DNA of 51,662 nt from an uncultured bacterium (GCA_949299195.1 CASFZN010000003.1:1-51662), one strand, 5' to 3'; shown: positions 1 through 9,179, counted from the first letter of the stretch. Notes: generated by a model not told the origin, from the sequence alone. Numbers and translations are program-made.

Positions 1-834
1 TTAAATAATAATAATAATAATAAATCCTTAACTTTAGAATTAGAAAGAAACAATAAATATTATGAATTCTTATTCTCTATCATTAAAAATGATGATGATA
101 ATAACTACCTTTATTCCATCATTATTAATGATATTACTAACTTAAAAAATACAATAAAGATGAAAAAAGAATTCTTTCAAAATTCTTCTCATGAATTAAA
201 GTCTCCTCTTACTTCCATTATTGCGTACGAAGAGATGATTGATAATAATCTACTTAATAGTGAAGAAGAGATTAAAGAAGCGAATACTTCTATTTTAAAA
301 AACGCTAAAAGAATGAAAGAATTAATCGATAATATGCTTTATTTATCAAATTTAGAGAATAATGAATATAAAATTAATAAAGCATCTAATTCTTCTTTAA
401 AAGAATATATAACTTCTTTAATAAAAGATTCTTATAAATTAAAGTTAAAGAATAAGAATATTAAGATAGAGTTAATCAATATTAATAACGAGGATATCGT
501 TATTAATATTGAGGATAATGATTTAAAGATGTTATTGTCTAATCTTATAGATAATGCTATTAAATATTCTAATAATAATTCAAAAATAGAGATAATTGTC
601 GATAATTCCGCTTCTTCTTTATCTATAATAGATCATGGAATTGGTATAAAAGAAAATGAAATAGATTCCATATTTAATAGATTTAAAAGAAGCGATGAAG
701 CTATTAAAAATGTTGAAGAAGGATATGGATTAGGACTAGCTATTGTTAAACATATCATTATTAAATATAACTATAAAATAGAGGTTACTTCTAAAGAAGG
801 TGAAGGTAGTCAATTCAAAATCGTATTTAAATAG
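1..834 (+). CDS. Sensor histidine kinase, C-terminal part (cut by window start)
   Basis: The frame is open from base 1, so the true start lies outside the window; the first internal ATG is at 160. The visible part holds the dimerisation/phosphoacceptor helix with the H-box (SSHELKSPLTSI, His conserved), then a GHKL ATPase domain with an N-box (LIDNAIKYSNN), a G1 box (DHGIGI), an F-like segment (IFNRFKRSD) and a G2 box (GYGLGLAIV). These are the motifs of an autophosphorylating two-component kinase. Sensor domain and partner regulator are not visible. A poly-Asn run (from AAT repeats) sits near base 5. A strong terminator follows at 855-908, so the gene ends its transcription unit. Confidence 0.93.
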   Translation, partial: LNNNNNNKSLTLELERNNKYYEFLFSIIKNDDDNNYLYSIIINDITNLKNTIKMKKEFFQNSSHELKSPLTSIIAYEEMIDNNLLNSEEEIKEANTSILKNAKRMKELIDNMLYLSNLENNEYKINKASNSSLKEYITSLIKDSYKLKLKNKNIKIELININNEDIVINIEDNDLKMLLSNLIDNAIKYSNNNSKIEIIVDNSASSLSIIDHGIGIKENEIDSIFNRFKRSDEAIKNVEEGYGLGLAIVKHIIIKYNYKIEVTSKEGEGSQFKIVFK

Positions 835-854
835 TTTATAATGTATTTACTATG

Positions 855-908
855 AAAAAAGAGGAATAAAAAATAATTTATAAAAATTATCAAAAATTCC
901 TCTTTTTT
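855..908 (+). terminator. Rho-independent terminator after histidine kinase
   Basis: The arm 855-867 (A-run then gaggaat) pairs with 896-908 (attcctc then T-run). The loop is AU-rich and about 28 nt. It lies 21 bases past the kinase stop. Confidence 0.8.
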
Positions 909-972
909 ATTACAAATTCTTATATTAGTAGATATCTAGTAGTTTTCTAGTATATTTCTAGTATAAATAATA

Positions 973-988
973 GTTTCCACGTAGAAAC
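973..988. promoter_or_regulatory. Near-perfect 16-bp palindrome upstream of YhhN-like gene
   Basis: gtttccacgtagaaac is a palindrome with one mismatched position pair, 60 bases before the next start codon. It could be an operator, but no regulator is linked to it. Confidence 0.3.
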
Positions 989-995
989 TTTTAAA

Positions 996-1036
996 TCTTA
1001 GTAAGTTTTAAATAAAGCTTAGTAAGCAATAAAAAA
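996..1036. repeat. Dispersed TAGTAAG-type intergenic repeat, two units
   Basis: Two tandem units of the form cttagtaagNNNtaaataaa, one at about 996-1016 and one at 1017-1036. The same core recurs at 28241-28282 and, inverted, at 38261-38350. Function unknown. Confidence 0.45.
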
Positions 1037-1047
1037 GCAATAAAATT

Positions 1048-1707
1048 ATGGAATATAAAGAGATTGTTGCACTAGTTTTTGGAATTTTAATAGGAATTAC
1101 TATGACTGCCGAATTAATTTCTATTATTTTTCAAAAGAATATTTTAAGAGCAATATTTAAAGCGATACCACTATTTCTTATTGGAGTATTCTTTTTAGTA
1201 TATGACTATCAAAGTTATTATCTTTTAGCAATTACTGCATTTTTATACTCTTTAGGAGACATATTTTTATTAGGAAGTAATAAAAAATTATTTGTTATTG
1301 GCAGTTTATGCTTTTTTAATGGACATATTGCTGCTTTAATTCATTTTAACCTCTTCTTCTATAATAAATTTAATGTTTCTAGCATGATTATTGCCTTAAT
1401 AATCTCTATTTTTGCTCTTATTCTTATTTCTATAAGATTAAAAAGAAGACTCCGTGAGTTTGTTGTTGGAGCCTTCTGCTATTTAGAAATATTACTTTAT
1501 TTAGCTATTTATAATTTCTCTATAATCTTTATAAATAACTATAATTACTTATATTTATTTATAACTCTTGGATATCTAATCTATTTTATTAGTGATTTAT
1601 TAGTAATTAGAAAAAGATTTATAAAGAAGAATCAATATAGCGATTTTTTAATTATGTTTACATATTACCTTGCAAACTTAATCGTTTTTTCTTTCTTACT
1701 TCTATAA
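1048..1707 (+). CDS. YhhN/TMEM86-family membrane protein (lysoplasmalogenase-like)
   Basis: 219 residues, about seven to eight hydrophobic segments. The motif SLGDIFLL in the third segment and FFNGHIAALIHF in the next match the YhhN (TMEM86) signature, in which the GD and the His are conserved. Characterised relatives cleave the vinyl-ether bond of lysoplasmalogens; whether this protein does so is inference from the family. The ribosome site is weak. The 3' end overlaps the convergent DUF1461 gene by 50 bases. Lipid-type neighbours (acyl-CoA ligase, acyltransferase-like protein) fit a membrane-lipid role. Confidence 0.72.
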   Translation: MEYKEIVALVFGILIGITMTAELISIIFQKNILRAIFKAIPLFLIGVFFLVYDYQSYYLLAITAFLYSLGDIFLLGSNKKLFVIGSLCFFNGHIAALIHFNLFFYNKFNVSSMIIALIISIFALILISIRLKRRLREFVVGAFCYLEILLYLAIYNFSIIFINNYNYLYLFITLGYLIYFISDLLVIRKRFIKKNQYSDFLIMFTYYLANLIVFSFLLL

Positions 1708-2377
1708 TATCTTTAATTATAGGAAGAAGAATAAAGAATAAATATAAAACCCCTAAAATAATCCCATAATTCATCCATATTTCAGTAGGTAATACATTTA
1801 TTATTGGGTCAGTTACTGGATCAAACACCCAATTACTTTTTCCAGGGAATAATATCTTATGAAATAGATTAAATGCCCCATAAAAATCTGCTATAGCATA
1901 TATTGCAAAACTTCCTATTACTATTACTAAAAGAATAGAAAACCACGAATAAAAAGATAAATTAAAGAGTTTCTTTAACTTTATCTTTTTATATTTAATA
2001 ACTATTAAAAGAATAAAGAATAATAATGAAGAAACTACTAATGTCACATTAGAAAGTAAAAATAATCCCTTACAATCTAAAAAGTGATTCATCCCTTCTT
2101 CACTATAAGGAAATACTCCTAAAGAGAATTCTTCATTAAAGATTAATGAATTCATTAATTCATCAAATGCATTTTTAATCTCTAAATAAGAATAGTCACT
2201 ACTTTCTATTAAATTTTGAATCGATATTTGACAATAATAAAATGGACGATAAGTAAAAGCTAAAAATAATGGAAAGGTTATTACAATAAGAACATATAAT
2301 AACCCCATTACTATCGATAAAAAATAATCTCTAAAGTTAATTAATTTGGTATTATTTTCACTTTTAAATTCGCCCAT
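1658..2377 (-). CDS. TIGR01906/DUF1461 integral membrane protein
   Basis: 239 residues with four strong membrane segments (about residues 18-42, 104-126, 144-166 and 203-222). An extracytoplasmic loop follows the first, and a second conserved loop holds FHKILFPGKSNWVFDPVTDP, the signature of TIGR01906 (DUF1461). Function of the family is not established. The gene converges on the YhhN gene with a 50-base overlap and follows the acyl-CoA ligase on the same strand by 41 bases, so it is probably read with it. Confidence 0.8.
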   Translation of the reverse strand: MGEFKSENNTKLINFRDYFLSIVMGLLYVLIVITFPLFLAFTYRPFYYCQISIQNLIESSDYSYLEIKNAFDELMNSLIFNEEFSLGVFPYSEEGMNHFLDCKGLFLLSNVTLVVSSLLFFILLIVIKYKKIKLKKLFNLSFYSWFSILLVIVIGSFAIYAIADFYGAFNLFHKILFPGKSNWVFDPVTDPIINVLPTEIWMNYGIILGVLYLFFILLPIIKDIIEVRKKKRLSLQGNM

Positions 2378-2418
2378 ATATATAAATAGTTATTAATTTT
2401 TAAATAATTTTTACTAAA

Positions 2419-4044
2419 TTATTTTAATTCTTTATAGTCTATTTTACCAACTAAAGTTTTAGGTAAAGAATCAACATATACAATTTCTTTTGGTTTAGCA
2501 TAAATTGAAACTTTATTAACAATAAGTTCATTGATTTCTTTAGTGTAATTTCCAACTTCTTTTGGTGCATTTTTATCTAAAACGATGAAAAGTTTAATCA
2601 TGTGGCCATGTTTTTCATCTTCAACTCCAATTGCTGCAGCTTCAAATACATAAGGTAAGGAAGTAACAATTTCTTCAATTTCATAAGGGAAGATGTTAAT
2701 TCCATTAACTTTAACTAATCTTTTAATTCTTTGTTTGAAGAAGATATAACCATCTTTATCTAAATAACCATAATCACCAGTTTTTAAGTATTTTTCGCCA
2801 TTAAGCGTGATATATAACCCTTCTTCTATTTTATTAGTAGGATCAAAACGATATCCATTCATTAAGGTTTCACCGTTTAATACGATTTCACCATCTACAT
2901 TTGGTCCAACCTCTTCATTATTTTCATTAACAACCTTAATATTAACGTTATATAAAGCTTTACCACATGATTCGTCTCTATTATTGGTTGAAGTATTAAC
3001 AGCACAAACAGTAACACATTCAGTTAAGCCATATCCTCTATAAAGTCTAGCTGAGACGCCATTTTTGGCCATTCTTTCATTAAATCTTTCTACTAATGAT
3101 TCATGAACAAAATCACCACCAACATAACATCCTTTTAAGTGTTTTAATTTTTCACCATCAAAATCCTTATTTCTAAGTAAGGCTTCAAAAAGGGTTGGAA
3201 CTCCTGCAATATAATTAAGTTTTCCTTTTTTAAGTAATTTAATGGTTTCTTTAGTAGAGAATTTAGGCATTAACATGTCAGTACCACCAAAAACTAAGGC
3301 GATATGGATACATATTGCAAGGCCAAAACCATGAAACATTGGTAAAACGCTTAATATGTGGGCAAAATCTCCATCTTTATAATCTAATACATCATATGCA
3401 TTAGTAATCAAGTTATTTAAAGAATTTGATGATAATGCAATAGTTTTAGGAGTACCAGTTGTGCCACCACTATGTAAATAGATAGCATCTTTAAGATAAT
3501 CCTTATCAAATTCTTTTTCTTCTTTATTTTTATAGAATTTATCCATGTTTAAATGATTTTCGTTCTTTTCTTTTAAATAGGATAAATCCTTACTATTTAA
3601 TTTTTTATATCCAAAATTAATGATTGGAGATAATTCTTTTACTGGACTTACAGGATAAACACTTATTCCTTCATCTTTTAAATCTTTAAATTCATTATAT
3701 CTAGTATCAAGAATAAATAATATCTTACTATTAACTTTCTTTAAGATACCTTCAAGTTGATCTCTTGCCATTAATGGATGGATTAAATTAGCAATAGCCC
3801 CTATTTGATTTACTGCATAAAGTAAATATACCGCTTCAGGGATATTAGGAAGACAGATAGTAATAACATCATCTTTCTTATACCCTAATTCATTTAGGGT
3901 ATAAGAAAAGGAATTTATTCTACTTATTAAAGTAGAATAAGAAATATATTTGCTCTTAAAATATAATGCTTTTCTATTTTTATATTTATTTTTAGAGTCT
4001 AATACTGCTTGATATAATGTTTTATTTTTATAAGTATCGTACAT
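2419..4044 (-). CDS. Class I acyl-/AMP-forming CoA ligase (ANL superfamily)
   Basis: 541 residues, normal for the family. It shows the phosphate-binding motif (YLHSGGTTGTPK, about 189-200), the adenine motif (YGLTE, about 338), the hinge region (KTGDYGYLDKDGYIFFKQR) and the C-terminal catalytic lysine in LVGKIDYKEL. Such enzymes activate a carboxylic acid as acyl-AMP and transfer it to CoA; the substrate (medium- or long-chain fatty acid most likely) cannot be read from sequence. A GGAG lies about 20 bases before the ATG, farther than usual. It probably shares a transcript with the DUF1461 gene downstream. Confidence 0.88.
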   Translation of the reverse strand: MYDTYKNKTLYQAVLDSKNKYKNRKALYFKSKYISYSTLISRINSFSYTLNELGYKKDDVITICLPNIPEAVYLLYAVNQIGAIANLIHPLMARDQLEGILKKVNSKILFILDTRYNEFKDLKDEGISVYPVSPVKELSPIINFGYKKLNSKDLSYLKEKNENHLNMDKFYKNKEEKEFDKDYLKDAIYLHSGGTTGTPKTIALSSNSLNNLITNAYDVLDYKDGDFAHILSVLPMFHGFGLAICIHIALVFGGTDMLMPKFSTKETIKLLKKGKLNYIAGVPTLFEALLRNKDFDGEKLKHLKGCYVGGDFVHESLVERFNERMAKNGVSARLYRGYGLTECVTVCAVNTSTNNRDESCGKALYNVNIKVVNENNEEVGPNVDGEIVLNGETLMNGYRFDPTNKIEEGLYITLNGEKYLKTGDYGYLDKDGYIFFKQRIKRLVKVNGINIFPYEIEEIVTSLPYVFEAAAIGVEDEKHGHMIKLFIVLDKNAPKEVGNYTKEINELIVNKVSIYAKPKEIVYVDSLPKTLVGKIDYKELK

Positions 4045-4146
4045 AATATTTATTTTTTTCTCACTCCTTTAAAATTTAATTTAATTAAATAAATAATGTT
4101 TATTTTATAATAATTAACACCTTTCTTTTTTATTTAATTAATATGT

Positions 4147-4200
4147 AATTATCCCTATCCCTGATTTATATCTTTTTATTAATCAGGGATAGGGATAATT
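4147..4200. terminator. Strong hairpin with 20-bp perfect stem
   Basis: 4147-4166 is the exact reverse complement of 4181-4200, with a 14-base loop that is T-rich on the plus strand. It lies just past the stop of the DUF1624 gene on the minus strand, so it should end that transcript and shield the ligase gene. Confidence 0.8.
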
Positions 4201-4239
4201 TATTAATTCTTATTTAATAATTTTTATAATTTTTATAAT

Positions 4240-5271
4240 TTAAAATATTGATAAATTAAACCCACTACTCCAAAAAATAATACAGTTAAAAAGAATAATA
4301 CATGGAACATGGAATACATATATCCATAAGGTATGAGAACCAATATAGTTTATTGGTTTAAATACCTTAAATTCTTTTTTAAATAATGATTTTTTATCTT
4401 TATAAATAGTTTCTCCTACTATTATTCCTATTAAAAAGTATGCTAGATATGGGAAGATAGGAAAATAATCTCCACCAAAATTAGAATACCCTAATATATT
4501 CCCAATAAATCCATTAAGAACACTTAAAAAATCATATTGATTAACCGGAACATCAATCTTATAACGAGCATATAATTCTATTAAAAATAAAGATAAAAGT
4601 ATTAAAAAGAAACTAATTATATAAAAGATATTATTACTATTTTCTTTAGAAAACTTATTAGTTATCCATTTTAATAGGCAACCTATTAAAATGACTCCTC
4701 CATAACAAGAAATAACTCCAAAAGATATCGCACTAGTTTGAAAGTTTAATATTCCTATATATGAGAGAGTATAGGTAAGAATAGTGATTATTCCTCCAAA
4801 ACCAAGTAACATTAATCCTCTTTTTAAATTATTCTTAGAAAAATGGAAAGAGATCCCACTTAACATAAAAAATACTATTAAAATAATACTTCTTATGGCC
4901 CATCTTAATGGAAGATTATAATACCATTCTGCCGCATTCATATATCCTAAGATAAAATCATTCGCAACTACTCCATTATCATTAGGAAAAGAAACATAAC
5001 TTCCATTAATAAAAGAGATATTACAATCAAAATATTTATAGGTAAAATCATAAATAAACCACATAGAGTGGTCTAAAATCATAAGGATTATAACTATTCC
5101 TCTTAAAAAATCTATTTCCCAAACTCTTTTTCTTTTAGTTAAAGAAGTATTATCTTCTTTACTATTATTTTTATTAACTTCTTTACTTTCTTTAATAGAA
5201 AAAGAATCTTCTTTTTTATCCATATCGGTTATTGAATTAATTTCAATAACCGCACTCCTTTTTAAACCCAT
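4240..5271 (-). CDS. DUF1624 / HGSNAT-like membrane acyltransferase-type protein
   Basis: 343 residues. After a charged N-terminus (about 50 residues) comes RVWEIDFLRGIVIILMILDH, the DUF1624 (heparan-alpha-glucosaminide N-acetyltransferase catalytic-like) signature. About nine membrane helices follow, with conserved GSHTLWIYVFHVP near the C-terminus. Homologues move acyl groups across a membrane; the acceptor here is unknown. The start is uncertain: an ATG at 5223 (residue 17) is an alternative, since the GGAG lies between the two candidates. It is flanked by terminators on both sides and so is probably monocistronic. Confidence 0.75.
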   Translation of the reverse strand: MGLKRSAVIEINSITDMDKKEDSFSIKESKEVNKNNSKEDNTSLTKRKRVWEIDFLRGIVIILMILDHSMWFIYDFTYKYFDCNISFINGSYVSFPNDNGVVANDFILGYMNAAEWYYNLPLRWAIRSIILIVFFMLSGISFHFSKNNLKRGLMLLGFGGIITILTYTLSYIGILNFQTSAISFGVISCYGGVILIGCLLKWITNKFSKENSNNIFYIISFFLILLSLFLIELYARYKIDVPVNQYDFLSVLNGFIGNILGYSNFGGDYFPIFPYLAYFLIGIIVGETIYKDKKSLFKKEFKVFKPINYIGSHTLWIYVFHVPCIILFNCIIFWSSGFNLSIF

Positions 5272-5410
5272 AAACTATATTATAACGATAAAAAAGCCTT
5301 ATTCAACCATTCTTTTTTTAGATTTTATTATTAAAAACTAGGTGTTTTAGTATTGAGAATTAAATAATTTAAAGAATTGTTAAAATAACGATAACCATCA
5401 TTATTTTATT

Positions 5411-5488
5411 AAATAATTAATTTTTAATTGACACTTAATATTTAAGGTAAAAGTTAATTAACTTTTATCAATTAAAAATTAATTATTT
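5411..5488. repeat. Large AT-only foldback (21-bp perfect stem)
   Basis: 5411-5431 and 5468-5488 are perfect reverse complements. Within the 36-base loop lies the palindrome aagttaattaactt. It sits in the 340-base gap between the DUF1624 and 4-TM genes. Purpose unknown; it could be a cruciform, a MITE relic or part of the DUF1624 promoter region. Confidence 0.5.
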
Positions 5489-5502
5489 ATCTACTAAAAG
5501 AA

Positions 5503-5534
5503 AAAGATGGATATCTTGCGTAATATCCATCTTT
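5503..5534 (-). terminator. Terminator of the 4-TM protein gene
   Basis: Stem 5503-5514 pairs with 5523-5534 (aaagatggatat/atatccatcttt). On the minus strand it is followed by a T-rich run. Outer arms 5492-5499 and 5548-5555 (actaaaag/cttttagt) can extend the fold. Confidence 0.75.
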
Positions 5535-5611
5535 CATCTAGAGCTATCTTTTAGTTAATAACAAGTCAATTATTTATTAACTAAGAGATCGAACGCAAAA
5601 TTAAATATCTA

Positions 5612-6172
5612 TTATTTTGACTTAATAGTAATAGTTCTAATAATTGAAAGGATAAATAAAATTCCAAAACAGGTAGCAAATAAAATTCCACCAACTGGAA
5701 CAACCGAAGCAACTGCTTCTGCTAATCCGCCAATTCCAACAAGTTCTCCTAAAGGAAGTTCGTTAACAAAACAGAATGTTAAGCCTTCACATGCTCCAAA
5801 TACACAAGCTACTAAAGCACTAAAAGAAGCAATGGCCATTCCGATTTTATTATTATAAAGGAAAATTCCTAAAACTATCGCAACAACTGCAAAAATTAAT
5901 CCAATTAAAGCAAAGTAATCAAATTTTAAAGTAACCTTTAATTCTTGGCTTAGATCACCCCAAGTAATATAACTTATTGCATCGCCACCAAAGATGAATT
6001 TAAATGGTTCATATCCCGTTCCAACTGTACTTTCACCTAAAACTGTAGTAGTTGTTGTTGCATAAACTGGAGTAACGAGTAAAAACATCAAAATTCCTCC
6101 AATTCCTAAAACTAAAGCCACGATCATAAAGATTGTTCTTAAAAAACCGTTTGCAATTTTACTTTTTCCCAT
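5612..6172 (-). CDS. Small four-helix membrane protein, function unknown
   Basis: 186 residues. The first helix is at about 12-34, followed by an extracytoplasmic Thr-rich loop (ATTTTTVLGES) of about 45 residues. Three more helices follow (about 85-105, 112-135, 150-178), rich in Gly and Ala, and the protein ends with a basic tail (TITIKSK). AGGAGG lies about 15 bases before the ATG. No family recognised. A strong terminator 78 bases downstream makes it a single-gene unit. Confidence 0.7.
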   Translation of the reverse strand: MGKSKIANGFLRTIFMIVALVLGIGGILMFLLVTPVYATTTTTVLGESTVGTGYEPFKFIFGGDAISYITWGDLSQELKVTLKFDYFALIGLIFAVVAIVLGIFLYNNKIGMAIASFSALVACVFGACEGLTFCFVNELPLGELVGIGGLAEAVASVVPVGGILFATCFGILFILSIIRTITIKSK

Positions 6173-6299
6173 AAAATTATTATTATTCCTCCTATAAAAT
6201 TGCTATATATTTATGTTTTTAATTGATAGAGATATTATATCTTAAAGATGAGCGATTTAAAATCATTAATTGATTATATTTTATCTTTATATAAAAATA

Positions 6300-6325
6300 A
6301 AAAATCCCATTATCATGGGATTTTT
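6300..6325. terminator. Terminator of SDR gene
   Basis: aaaaatccca pairs with tgggattttt around a six-base loop, immediately past the SDR stop on the minus strand. Confidence 0.85.
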
Positions 6326-6328
6326 AAA

Positions 6329-7303
6329 CTATTTACTATAGTAAGAATTTATTAAATCATTTACACTATCATAAATAGATTTAATAAATTCTTTATTTTT
6401 ATATAACTTTTTACTTAACTTTTGATTGGATGGATATCCAAAAGACTTAAATGCTCCTTTAGGACCAATCCAAAACTTATAGTCATAATTATTAGAAAAT
6501 ACTCCATAAGTAATTGATAAAGAAGCTTTTTTAGGATTCATGAATATCTTTTTCATTATTGGAATAATAAGTTTATAAAAATATTTGGAATAACCTTCTC
6601 TTCGAGGCGAAAATAAACTGGTAGTAGAAATTCCTGGATGCGTAATTAATATTTTATATTTAGGATTACTAATTTTTAAATATGTTAAATAAATCATAAT
6701 TACTCTTTTAGAATTAGAGTATCTTTTAGTTAAATTATTAGATTTTAATGACATTAAGTCATTAATATCTAATTTAAAGTATTTATATGAAATAGAACCA
6801 ACTTCAATTATTTTAATCGAGTCATTAAAATCTAATAATTTATTAATAATATATATAGGAGTAAGCGCATTAATTAAAAGAGTTTGTTCTATTTTATTTT
6901 CTATTAATACTTTTTTAAGATGATAGATACCGGCTACATTAATGAAAATATTAATATTTTCATTAATTAAATAGTTAATTAATTCATTAACTTCTTCTTT
7001 AATTAAATAATTACATAAATGAATCTCTATTTTTTTGTCGATATCACTTATTTTATCTTTATATAAATTAATTATTTCTTCTTTAACTTTAGTTAATCTT
7101 TCTTTATTAATATTAATAATAATAATCTTATTAATATTTTTAAATTGAGATAAAAAAATAGCTACTTCTTTTCCTAAAGAGCCACTAGCTCCAGTAATTG
7201 CTATTTTTTTATCATCAATATTAACTAATAATTCCTTATTATCTTTAATAAAGTGATTAAAATATTTACTTTTTTGTTTATTTTCTTTATTAATCTTATT
7301 CAT
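6329..7303 (-). CDS. Short-chain dehydrogenase/reductase (SDR)
   Basis: 324 residues. Rossmann dinucleotide-binding motif GASGSLG at about residues 38-44 after a basic N-terminal tail; NVAGIY corresponds to the NAG motif; catalytic Ser lies in EVGSISYKY and the YxxxK pair in RYSNSKRV. The C-terminal part (PKGAFKSFGYPSNQKLSKK) resembles SDRs of the protochlorophyllide-reductase/retinol-dehydrogenase type. Substrate unknown; cytoplasmic or membrane-attached. A GA-rich sequence precedes the ATG. Codon use is extreme in A/T and Lys, Ile and Asn. Monocistronic between its own terminator and the IS region. Confidence 0.85.
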   Translation of the reverse strand: MNKINKENKQKSKYFNHFIKDNKELLVNIDDKKIAITGASGSLGKEVAIFLSQFKNINKIIIININKERLTKVKEEIINLYKDKISDIDKKIEIHLCNYLIKEEVNELINYLINENINIFINVAGIYHLKKVLIENKIEQTLLINALTPIYIINKLLDFNDSIKIIEVGSISYKYFKLDINDLMSLKSNNLTKRYSNSKRVIMIYLTYLKISNPKYKILITHPGISTTSLFSPRREGYSKYFYKLIIPIMKKIFMNPKKASLSITYGVFSNNYDYKFWIGPKGAFKSFGYPSNQKLSKKLYKNKEFIKSIYDSVNDLINSYYSK

Positions 7304-7404
7304 AACTTCTTCTTTTTTTCTTTACCCACTCTACTAATCATCTTTTTTATTAATTAGTTAATTAATTATATCAAGAATGATAATAATAATCTTTTATTAA
7401 TTAT

Positions 7405-7436
7405 ATTAAAAGGCCATAGGTTTATAGCCTTTTAAT
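7405..7436. terminator. Hairpin at left border of the IS region
   Basis: attaaaaggc (7405-7414) pairs with gccttttaat (7427-7436) around a 12-base loop. It lies upstream of the SDR promoter region and just outside the first IS end, so it could be a terminator of a lost gene. Confidence 0.45.
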
Positions 7437-7451
7437 AATGAAGGGATATTA

Positions 7452-7517
7452 AGCGGTTCTCTACGGATTTGTAGGGTGCCCTAAACCGCTATACGAACTT
7501 TTAAGGTCACCACCCTA
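7452..7517 (+). other. Structured leader with crossing stems
   Basis: agcggtt (7452-7458) pairs with aaccgct (7484-7490), while tagggtg (7472-7478) pairs with caccta-type sequence caccct-a (7511-7517). The two pairings cross, as in a pseudoknot, or are alternatives. It lies in the ISL3-like left end ahead of the transposase start. Confidence 0.3.
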
Positions 7518-7790
7518 ATCCACTAATTTTTATAATATCCTTTAAATAAGCTAAATAATTTGGAGGATATTATGGAAAAAATTTTAGCAGTTTTAAAAAA
7601 CCTTGGAATCGATATAACAAAAGTCAGAAGAACAAATTATGTTGTTGAGGAAGATTATTTATATGCTTTACTCGTGCTAAGGGCATCGGAAAAAAGTTGT
7701 CCGCATTGCGGTAGTATTTCAATCATTATAAAGGAGGTTAACTATTAGAAATCAAGAAAAAAGTTAATCTTCACGACGAAAAGATTCCAA
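7455..7790 (+). mobile_element. Left part of an ISL3-like insertion sequence (truncated)
   Basis: A terminal-repeat-like start at about 7455 (ggttctctacggatttgtag) leads into a short leader and then the N-terminus of an ISL3-type transposase at 7572. The rest of the element is absent: from about 7790 the sequence belongs to an IS110 remnant in the opposite direction. Identification rests on the protein fragment and the look of the end; no right end was found. Confidence 0.45.
7572..7748 (+). pseudogene. ISL3-type transposase, N-terminal fragment
   Basis: An ATG at 7572 follows GGAGG (7562-7566); an in-frame start at 7560 would add four residues. The fragment has an amphipathic start (EKILAVLKNLGID) and the first half of a zinc-binding motif, CPHCGS, as in the N-terminal zinc ribbon of ISL3 transposases. 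A TAG stops it after about 58 residues, and the matching second CxxC, HTH and DDE parts are missing. Downstream bases to about 7790 show no useful frame. Not functional. Confidence 0.6.
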
Positions 7791-7831
7791 AAACTAGGAA
7801 TTTTTAAAAGATTTATGATAATTCGCAGTAA

Positions 7832-8518
7832 TTATCTAAAAAACGATAAGTCGAAATGAGTGTGACTCGTTTCTAACTTATAAATCAATCTCACTAGTTT
7901 ACGAGTTAAGTGAGAGAGGGCAACTCGATGTGCTTTACCTTCATTCCTCTTCTTATGATAATACTCATAAAAAGCAGGAACATGAATTAACATCATCTCA
8001 GCAGCATTCATTAACGCTTTCCTAAGATAACTTGATCCATATTTAACCATCTTGCCCTTAAAATCCTGAGTGCCAGATTGGCTACGTCCACAATCTAGAC
8101 CAGCATATGCAAGCATCTTATCTGCATTAACAAATCTAGAGAAATTTCCAAATTCAGCGATTATCGTAACGGCAGAGCATATTCCAATTCCAGGAATAGA
8201 AGCTGTCGGAGAATCTAGTTGTTTCATAATTGTTTCAATCTTAGATTCAATCATTTTAATCTCTTCATCTAATTTATCATAAAGATTAAGGATAGAAGTG
8301 ATTAATAATTTTCCAGTTTCATTAGAACAACCAATTGTGGAACTTGCTAATTCCTTAAGCTTAATAAATTGAGCAAAGGAAAACTTACCTTTAGATAATT
8401 TTCTAAGGTTATTATAGCTAGCAACATTCATATTGGCAATTCTACTAGGAATCACGTACTTATGAAGTACATATTGAGCGGTTTTAGACTTCAAGTTATC
8501 CTTAAATGATAAGGGCAT
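7832..8518 (-). pseudogene. IS110-family transposase, C-terminal part
   Basis: 228 residues matching the C-terminal Transposase_20 half of IS110/IS116/IS902 enzymes: a helical linker, then IPGIGICSAVTIIAEFG, a helix-hairpin-helix-like segment, and LAYAGLDCGRSQSG with KYGSSYLRKALMNAA. The N-terminal RuvC-like DEDD catalytic domain is missing, cut where the IS21 left end begins (about 8530). The enzyme is therefore dead. Any bridge-RNA end of the element, which in the IS110 group lies on the 5' side, is also lost. Confidence 0.85.
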
Positions 8519-8589
8519 AATATTTTAAACCAATAAGGACAGCGAAAAATGTACCAGTTGAATTATAATTTCCATCGGAGGTTAACCGT

Positions 8590-9162
8590 ATGGAAATTAA
8601 CAATTTAAACATTGAATTGAAGAGAAAAATAATGTCCCATAGAGAAATTAATAAAAGTGCAATAGCTAGAAAATATGGTATAGATCGACATACTGTTTCT
8701 AGACATTTGAATAAAATAGAAGGCACTATAAAGAAGAGAAAACGAAGAGATTGCAAAATTATTGAATATGAAAACCAAATTATAGACATGCTTCTTGATG
8801 GATGCATAATTAAGTCTATTTACATGTTTTTATTAAATCGAGCTGCTATCGAAGACTTAAAAACATATTCTAATTTAAAACAATATGTTCGTCGTTGGTA
8901 TTCGGAATATTTTGTAGAAGGAAAGCATCTTACACCTAGATATAGATATGAGACTCCACCCGGAGAACAATTGCAATTCGATTGGGTTATCCCATTAAGT
9001 TTACATCTTAAAGATGGAACCTTACTTACCTTTAATCTTTGGAATGCAACTTTAGGTTTTAGTAGGAAACATTTCTATAAAATAACAGAAACTATCGCCG
9101 AAAAAGATGTTAGAAATTGTTTAATCGAAAGCATAATTTATTTTGGTGGAGTTCCTTCCACC
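8590..9162 (+). pseudogene. istA: IstA transposase, N-terminal half (split by insertion)
   Basis: The ATG at 8590 follows GGAGG at 8577-8581. The protein begins with a helix-turn-helix (NKSAIARKYGIDRHTVSRHL) and reaches the integrase core with its first catalytic Asp (EQLQFDWV). Frame and homology run to FGGVP at about 9162, then switch to unrelated sequence, with a stop at 9172-9174. The second Asp and the Glu are found 3.1 kb away from 12304 on. No lesion is evident within this half, so the large insertion itself is enough to kill it. Confidence 0.85.
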
Positions 9163-9179
9163 CCCGCCAAATAAAAGTG

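Noticed and set aside
7441-7560. IS110 bridge RNA or omega-type guide RNA
   Set aside because: The IS110 remnant lacks its 5' end, and this structured stretch lies in the left end of the ISL3-like element, separated from IS110 by another transposase fragment.
8502-8807. Minus-strand frame of about 100 codons over istA
   Set aside because: It is the antisense of the istA N-terminus, has no ribosome site, and shows no protein-like pattern.
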